From positions 1 through 5,397 of the forward strand of contig CAIVPY010000544.1 of NCBI GenBank assembly GCA_903907885.1: a stretch of DNA of 5,397 nucleotides, written 5' to 3'. Below are positions 1-5,397 of this stretch, in pieces. The first letter of the stretch is position 1. Each line of letters begins with the position of its first letter. The notes below the pieces were generated by a model. The model was not told where the DNA came from. It saw only the letters and a program-made list of their open reading frames with translations, and ran no database searches. The position numbers were made by a program, and so were the translations under genes. Source of the DNA: an uncultured Bacteroidota bacterium. Lineage in GTDB: Bacteria; Bacteroidota; Bacteroidia; UKL13-3.

Positions 1-2336
<2,336 letters not shown>

Positions 2337-2337
2337 T

Positions 2338-2754
2338 ATGAACATAAAACCTTTAACCTTGTTTATTCTTTTATGTGTATGTTTTTTAACTTATTCGTTT
2401 AGCATATATCTACAACCAATATTTACTAAACAAGATATAAGTATTGACATTCACAAAGCCATAAATGGTAGATTGGTTTGGCAAAAATACAATTGTCAAA
2501 GTTGCCATCAACTTTATGGTTTAGGCGGATATTTAGGACCTGATTTAACCAATATATACTCGAAAAAAGGAAAAGGTGAACCCTTAATAAGAGCTTTTAT
2601 TTATACTGGAAATGTAGTTATGCCATCTTATGGTCATATGCCCGAAAATGAAATAAATGAACTAGTTGAGTTTTTAAAACAAGCCGACAAATCAGGGTCG
2701 GTTGATTATAATACTTTTAATATTTCTTACACAGGAATGATTGAACAGAAATGA
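2338..2754 (+). CDS. norC: NorC-like membrane-anchored monohaem cytochrome c
   Basis: This 138-residue protein resembles the small subunit of cytochrome c-dependent nitric oxide reductase, which passes electrons from periplasmic donors to NorB. One hydrophobic segment (about residues 6-25) looks like an uncleaved N-terminal anchor, leaving the remainder outside the membrane. The haem c motif is C53-Q-S-C56-H57. It is preceded by 'GRLVWQKYNC' (44-53) and followed by 'GLGGYLGPDLTN' (61-72), the NorC pattern in which a glycine of this loop helps bind the interfacial calcium. Met95 in 'VVMPSYG' is the likely sixth haem ligand, followed by the amphipathic helix 'NELVEFLK' (107-114) typical of class I cytochromes. 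The start lies one base after the previous stop, with no good ribosome-binding site close by, so it is probably translationally coupled. Its own stop overlaps the norB-like start (ATGA). Family membership is clear; the catalytic activity of the complex is uncertain because the partner is altered. Confidence 0.85.
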   Translation: MNIKPLTLFILLCVCFLTYSFSIYLQPIFTKQDISIDIHKAINGRLVWQKYNCQSCHQLYGLGGYLGPDLTNIYSKKGKGEPLIRAFIYTGNVVMPSYGHMPENEINELVEFLKQADKSGSVDYNTFNISYTGMIEQK

Positions 2755-4082
2755 TAAAACAAATACATTTTGGTAAGTTATTTTTTATCCTAGCTTTAGT
2801 TGTATTGCTAGGAGGTTTGTTGTTTGGGCTACTTGCTGCTCAGGTATATATTTTTCCAACATTTTTAAAAGATACACTCGACTTTTCTGCACTCCGTCCT
2901 TTGCATGTTTCGTTGGTGGTTTTTTGGATAATTATTGGAGCTACTGCAAGTGTTATTAGTGGCTTACAAATATTATATCCAAATACATTTTCAAACAACA
3001 TAGCTGCAGTGCAATTTATGCTATGGTTTATAGCAACCGTTGGTATTGTTGTAGGTTATTTTAATAAAGAATTTGGAGGTAGAGAATATTGGGAGTTTAA
3101 TCCAATATGGGCATTACCAATTGCTTGCTCGTGGTTTTTATTTCTAATAAATTTTTTAAAATCGGTATTGAAAATAAAAAAATGGCCCGTATACATATGG
3201 ATGTGGATGACAGGTATTGTATTTTTCCTGTTTACATTTTTCGAAAACTATTTGTGGATGTTTCCTTACTTTAGAGAAAACTTTATAACTGATATGACCA
3301 TACAATGGAAAGTTAATGGGTCGCTCGTAGGCTCATGGAATCAAATCATTTATGGTACATCGTTTTTTTTGATGGATAGAATTAGTGGAGAAAATAAAGT
3401 TGGCTACAGTAAGTTGTCATTTGCTATGTTTTTTTTAGGTTTGTTTAACCTAATGTTCAACTGGGGACATCATATTTATACGCTACCAACCGAAAGTTAT
3501 ATTAGATACATTGGTTATATAGTAAGTATGACCGAATGGGTGTTTTTTATTCGCATTATTCACGATTGGAAAAAATCTATTCAAGACATTAAATCTAATT
3601 ACCATTTCTATCCATATCGTTTTATAATGGCTGCCGATTTTTGGATTTTTGTTAATATGGGACAAGCCATATTAATGTCGATTCCGGCAATAAATATTTT
3701 TACACATGGCACTCATGTTACGGTGGCACATGCCATGGGAACTACCATTGGTATTAACACTATGATATTGTTTTCGGCATGTTTTATCATTTTTAGTACC
3801 AAAACAATTTCATATCTTAAACCCAGTACTAGTTTAAATATTGTTTTTTGGACTATACAAATAAGTCTTCTGATTTTTTGGTTAGCACTAAACATTGCAG
3901 GTGTAAAGAAAGGAATATGGCAAGTGTTTAATACCGATATGCCACATAACATTATGATGGCAAAATTATTACCTTGGTTTATTACCTTTAATATTTCGGG
4001 CATTGTTTTAATGTTGTCGTTAGCTGTTTTGTGCTTGCTAATTATTTTTAATTACATGAAAAATATTCTGTTAACAAAATGA
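2751..4082 (+). CDS. norB: NorB-like haem-copper-superfamily catalytic subunit with altered FeB and haem b ligands
   Basis: This is a 443-residue membrane protein with about 12 predicted helices, close in length to P. aeruginosa NorB (about 466). NorB normally reduces two NO to N2O at a haem b3/non-haem iron (FeB) site. Family features seen: 'RPLH' with H52 as low-spin haem b ligand; 'GREYWEF' (109-115), whose Arg-Glu lies near the calcium site; 'WGHHIY' with H240/H241 as FeB ligands; E262, matching Glu280; and 'FTHGT' (317-321) followed by H327, matching the haem b3 ligand. Departures, by recalled alignment ungapped from residue 189 to 262: the FeB ligand His207 is N189, Glu211 is V193, Glu215 is N197, and the second low-spin haem b ligand His349 is M329 (motif H-A-M instead of H-G-H). 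The frame is intact. It is co-transcribed with the cytochrome c gene, whose stop it overlaps. No norQ/norD accessory genes lie in the window. Canonical NO reductase activity should not be assumed; a divergent NO reductase, an NO dismutase-like enzyme or another haem reaction are open options. Confidence 0.8.
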   Translation: MIKQIHFGKLFFILALVVLLGGLLFGLLAAQVYIFPTFLKDTLDFSALRPLHVSLVVFWIIIGATASVISGLQILYPNTFSNNIAAVQFMLWFIATVGIVVGYFNKEFGGREYWEFNPIWALPIACSWFLFLINFLKSVLKIKKWPVYIWMWMTGIVFFLFTFFENYLWMFPYFRENFITDMTIQWKVNGSLVGSWNQIIYGTSFFLMDRISGENKVGYSKLSFAMFFLGLFNLMFNWGHHIYTLPTESYIRYIGYIVSMTEWVFFIRIIHDWKKSIQDIKSNYHFYPYRFIMAADFWIFVNMGQAILMSIPAINIFTHGTHVTVAHAMGTTIGINTMILFSACFIIFSTKTISYLKPSTSLNIVFWTIQISLLIFWLALNIAGVKKGIWQVFNTDMPHNIMMAKLLPWFITFNISGIVLMLSLAVLCLLIIFNYMKNILLTK

Positions 4083-4140
4083 AAATCTTTCCTTCTAACA
4101 ATAATTCTGTATTTCAATAACCATCAAATTTGAATTAAAC
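4083..4140. other. 58-base intergenic gap between the norB-like gene and queD
   Basis: This AT-rich spacer separates the four-gene block from queD. It contains a 10-base perfect palindrome, TCAAATTTGA, at 4124-4133, just upstream of the queD ATG. I see no GC-rich hairpin with a U-tract, so no intrinsic terminator is supported, and no preQ1-type riboswitch. Whether queD has its own promoter or is read through from the operon cannot be told. The palindrome may be chance in such AT-rich DNA. Confidence 0.5.
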
Positions 4141-4554
4141 ATGCTTAGTATTACAAAAATATTTAGGTTTGAAGCCGCACATGCCATTTCGTGCTATGAT
4201 GGAAAATGCAAAAACATACACGGACATAGTTATGAGCTGCATGTAACCGTAACGGGAAAAACCCTAAACGATTCGAACATGCTCATTGATTTTAAAGACA
4301 TGAAGAAAGTGGTGCAAGAGTTTGTTATTAATGACTTTGACCATGCCCTGATGCTGAAACAGAATGACAAAAACAAAAGCAGCAGCAGCCTATTAGACAC
4401 CAAAATACTTTGGCTAGATGAAGAACCCACTGCTGAATATATGCTCATCGAAATTCTAAAAAGAATTGAAACTCAGTTTCCTAAAAACATTACACTAAAA
4501 CGCTTGAAACTTCACGAAACTGCTACTTGCTATGCCGAGTGGGAGATGGAGTAA
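4141..4554 (+). CDS. queD: QueD, 6-carboxy-5,6,7,8-tetrahydropterin synthase
   Basis: This 137-residue protein belongs to the 6-pyruvoyl-tetrahydropterin synthase/QueD family. It converts dihydroneopterin triphosphate to 6-carboxytetrahydropterin in the cytoplasm, an early step towards preQ0 and the queuosine tRNA modification. The zinc ligands are H14 ('FEAAH') and H27 and H29 ('NIHGHSY'). C23 in 'GKCKNIHGH' is the catalytic cysteine position, which favours QueD. 'IDFKDMK' (49-55), the D67-H68 pair, 'EPTAE' (95-99) and 'HETATCYAEW' (125-134, with E126) are further family motifs. Compared with E. coli QueD (about 121 residues) there is an extra polar stretch at about 74-92, including four serines encoded by (AGC)4. 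The ATG at 4141 fits because the conserved N-terminal strand begins right after it. No other queuosine genes are visible in the window, and the gene looks functionally unrelated to the upstream block. Confidence 0.93.
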   Translation: MLSITKIFRFEAAHAISCYDGKCKNIHGHSYELHVTVTGKTLNDSNMLIDFKDMKKVVQEFVINDFDHALMLKQNDKNKSSSSLLDTKILWLDEEPTAEYMLIEILKRIETQFPKNITLKRLKLHETATCYAEWEME

Positions 4555-4637
4555 CAAAATCTACTGCTGCTAAAGGATATTTACTTTCAGATGCTGGCTT
4601 CTTGCATTGGGCAGGGGGACAGTAAAATTAAATTATG

Positions 4638-4645
4638 TACATTTG
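4638..4645 (+). promoter_or_regulatory. Candidate Bacteroidota -7 promoter element for the dioxygenase gene
   Basis: The sequence TACATTTG matches the Bacteroidota sigma-ABfr -7 consensus TAnnTTTG at every defined base and sits in the queD-dioxygenase gap. No TTG-type -33 element is found at the usual distance of about 19-23 bases upstream. The implied 5' leader would be only a few bases, which is unusually short. The element also overlaps the left arm of an inverted repeat, so the match may be coincidental. Confidence 0.25.
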
Positions 4646-4659
4646 TTCGACAACAAATG
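4640..4659 (+). repeat. Perfect 8-bp inverted repeat covering the dioxygenase start codon
   Basis: CATTTGTT (4640-4647) and AACAAATG (4652-4659) are exact reverse complements separated by the four bases CGAC. The right arm ends in the ATG start codon of the dioxygenase gene. As RNA this could form a short, AT-rich hairpin hiding the start codon; as DNA it could be an operator-like palindrome. The repeat is directly visible; any function is inferred, and one such repeat per few kilobases is expected by chance. Confidence 0.4.
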
Positions 4660-5397
4660 CATAGGAAAGATTTTATAAAAGTGGCTTCACTCCTACCCTT
4701 ATCCGCAGTATGTATGAATTTAAGTGATTTGAATAAAATAGCAGGAAACCTTGCTAATAGTAAACCCATGCCTGTTATGTTTATGGGTCATGGTAGCCCC
4801 ATGAATGCCATTGAAGAAAATGAATTTGTGAGAAAATGGCAAAGCATTGGTTTGAAGATACCCAAACCACAAATGGTATTGTGCGTATCGGCTCATTGGG
4901 AAACCAAAGGCACTTTTATTACAGCCATGGAAAAGCCACGTACCATCCACGATTTTGGTGGTTTTCCAAAAGCTTTGTTTGATGTGCAATATCCTGCACC
5001 TGGAAGACTTGCCTATGCCAAAGAAGTGAAACATACTATTAAAAGCATCATAGTTGACCTTGACGAGAAATGGGGATTGGATCATGGCACATGGAGCATT
5101 GTGAAACACCTATATCCAAATGCCGATGTGCCCGTATTGCAACTTAGCATCGACTATACAAAACCAGCAATATACCACTATGCCTTGGCAAAAGAACTGT
5201 CTTCGCTTCGCACTAAAGGAGTGTTAATTATTGGTAGTGGAAATATGGTTCACAACTTGGGCATGGTGGCATGGGACAAGATGAATGAGCCTGAATTTGG
5301 CTACGATTGGGCTATTGAGATGAATAATACCTTTAAAGAGCTTATTATAGATGGTAACCATGATGCATTGATACATTATGAAAATTTTGGATTAGCG
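4657..5397 (+). CDS. ygiD: 4,5-DOPA dioxygenase extradiol-like protein (LigB family), 3' truncated by window
   Basis: There are 247 codons open to the right edge with no stop. The product matches E. coli YgiD, a LigB-type (class III) extradiol dioxygenase that opens the ring of L-DOPA. Metal-site histidines are H45 ('MGHGSP'), H80 ('SAHW') and H199 ('NMVHN'), corresponding to YgiD His22, His57 and His177; H143 in 'LDHGTW' is another conserved active-site residue. 'IHDFGGFP' (97-104) and 'YPAPG' (112-116) are further family signatures. Compared with a family length of about 260-270 plus the leader, roughly 40-50 C-terminal residues are missing. The protein has about 36 extra N-terminal residues, starting M-H-R-K-D-F-I-K and followed by a short hydrophobic stretch, which resembles a weak Tat-type leader. 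An in-frame ATG at 4591 exists, but the 4657 start gives the leader shape I associate with Bacteroidota relatives. The frame is the same as queD, with the queD stop between them. Physiological substrates of this family are often uncertain. Confidence 0.88.
   Translation, partial: MHRKDFIKVASLLPLSAVCMNLSDLNKIAGNLANSKPMPVMFMGHGSPMNAIEENEFVRKWQSIGLKIPKPQMVLCVSAHWETKGTFITAMEKPRTIHDFGGFPKALFDVQYPAPGRLAYAKEVKHTIKSIIVDLDEKWGLDHGTWSIVKHLYPNADVPVLQLSIDYTKPAIYHYALAKELSSLRTKGVLIIGSGNMVHNLGMVAWDKMNEPEFGYDWAIEMNNTFKELIIDGNHDALIHYENFGLA

Noticed and set aside
2751..4082. cbb3-type or other cytochrome oxidase subunit I
   Set aside because: The copper-site histidine of helix VI is absent, the G-R-E-Y-W-E motif and the NorC-type partner fit the NOR branch, and no CcoO/CcoP-like genes follow.
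2751..4082. A direct call of NO dismutase
   Set aside because: Only part of the active-site change is similar, and known dismutases are single-chain quinol-type proteins of about 800 residues. The similarity is kept as a hypothesis only.
4102..4132. queD promoter using TAATTCTG (4102-4109) or CAAATTTG (4125-4132) as -7 element
   Set aside because: Each has a mismatch to TAnnTTTG and neither has a -33 element; the second would leave almost no leader. Such matches are expected by chance in AT-rich DNA.
4083..4140. preQ1 riboswitch or intrinsic terminator before queD
   Set aside because: The 58-base gap has no C-rich preQ1 pseudoknot signature and no GC hairpin followed by a T run.
4591..4656. 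Upstream in-frame ATG at 4591 as the dioxygenase start
   Set aside because: It would add 22 residues that do not resemble a leader or the family, while the start at 4657 gives a recognisable leader. It cannot be fully excluded.
3483..5109. Minus-strand open frames at 3483-3665, 3713-4003, 4230-4448, 4587-4769 and 4720-5109
   Set aside because: Each is opposite a well-supported + strand gene and shows no domain or motif.

Overview
The window looks like chromosomal DNA of a Bacteroidota (Bacteroidetes) bacterium. The DNA is AT-rich and start codons have almost no Shine-Dalgarno sequences. The last gene closely resembles, as I remember them, Bacteroidota 4,5-DOPA dioxygenase-like proteins with an 'M-x-R-K-x-F-I-K' leader. 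The assignment comes from recognising sequence, not from a database search.

Layout. All genes are on the + strand. Positions 1-4082 hold four tightly packed genes that look like one operon: the 3' end of a tyrosine phenol-lyase-type beta-eliminating lyase (1-285, truncated by the window edge), a fused alpha-beta ADP-forming acyl-CoA synthetase (282-2336), a NorC-like membrane-anchored cytochrome c (2338-2754) and a NorB-like 12-helix haem-copper-superfamily subunit (2751-4082). Two junctions are 4-base ATGA stop/start overlaps and the third has a one-base gap. After a 58-base gap come queD (4141-4554) and, 102 bases later, a LigB-type DOPA dioxygenase (4657 to the right edge, 3' truncated). 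Hand counts on four sampled lines give about 27-28% GC inside the first block and about 43% inside the last gene.

How the genes may work together (inference). Tyrosine phenol-lyase splits tyrosine into phenol, pyruvate and ammonia. Pyruvate can become acetyl-CoA, and the ADP-forming synthetase can turn acyl-CoA into free acid plus ATP. The NorC/NorB-like pair would add a membrane electron sink or NO-related reaction to this amino-acid fermentation module.

The most unusual item is the NorB-like protein. By recalled alignment with Pseudomonas aeruginosa NorB, ungapped through the helix VI-VIII region, it keeps the first low-spin haem b ligand (H52), the His-His pair of the FeB site (H240, H241), the E280-equivalent (E262), the haem b3 ligand (H327) and the Arg-Glu motif near the calcium site. 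The third FeB histidine is Asn189, the FeB glutamate is Val193, the next conserved glutamate is Asn197, and the second low-spin haem b histidine is Met329. The frame is open and the partner cytochrome is intact, so this looks like a remodelled enzyme rather than a decayed one. It is the best candidate here for undescribed biochemistry.
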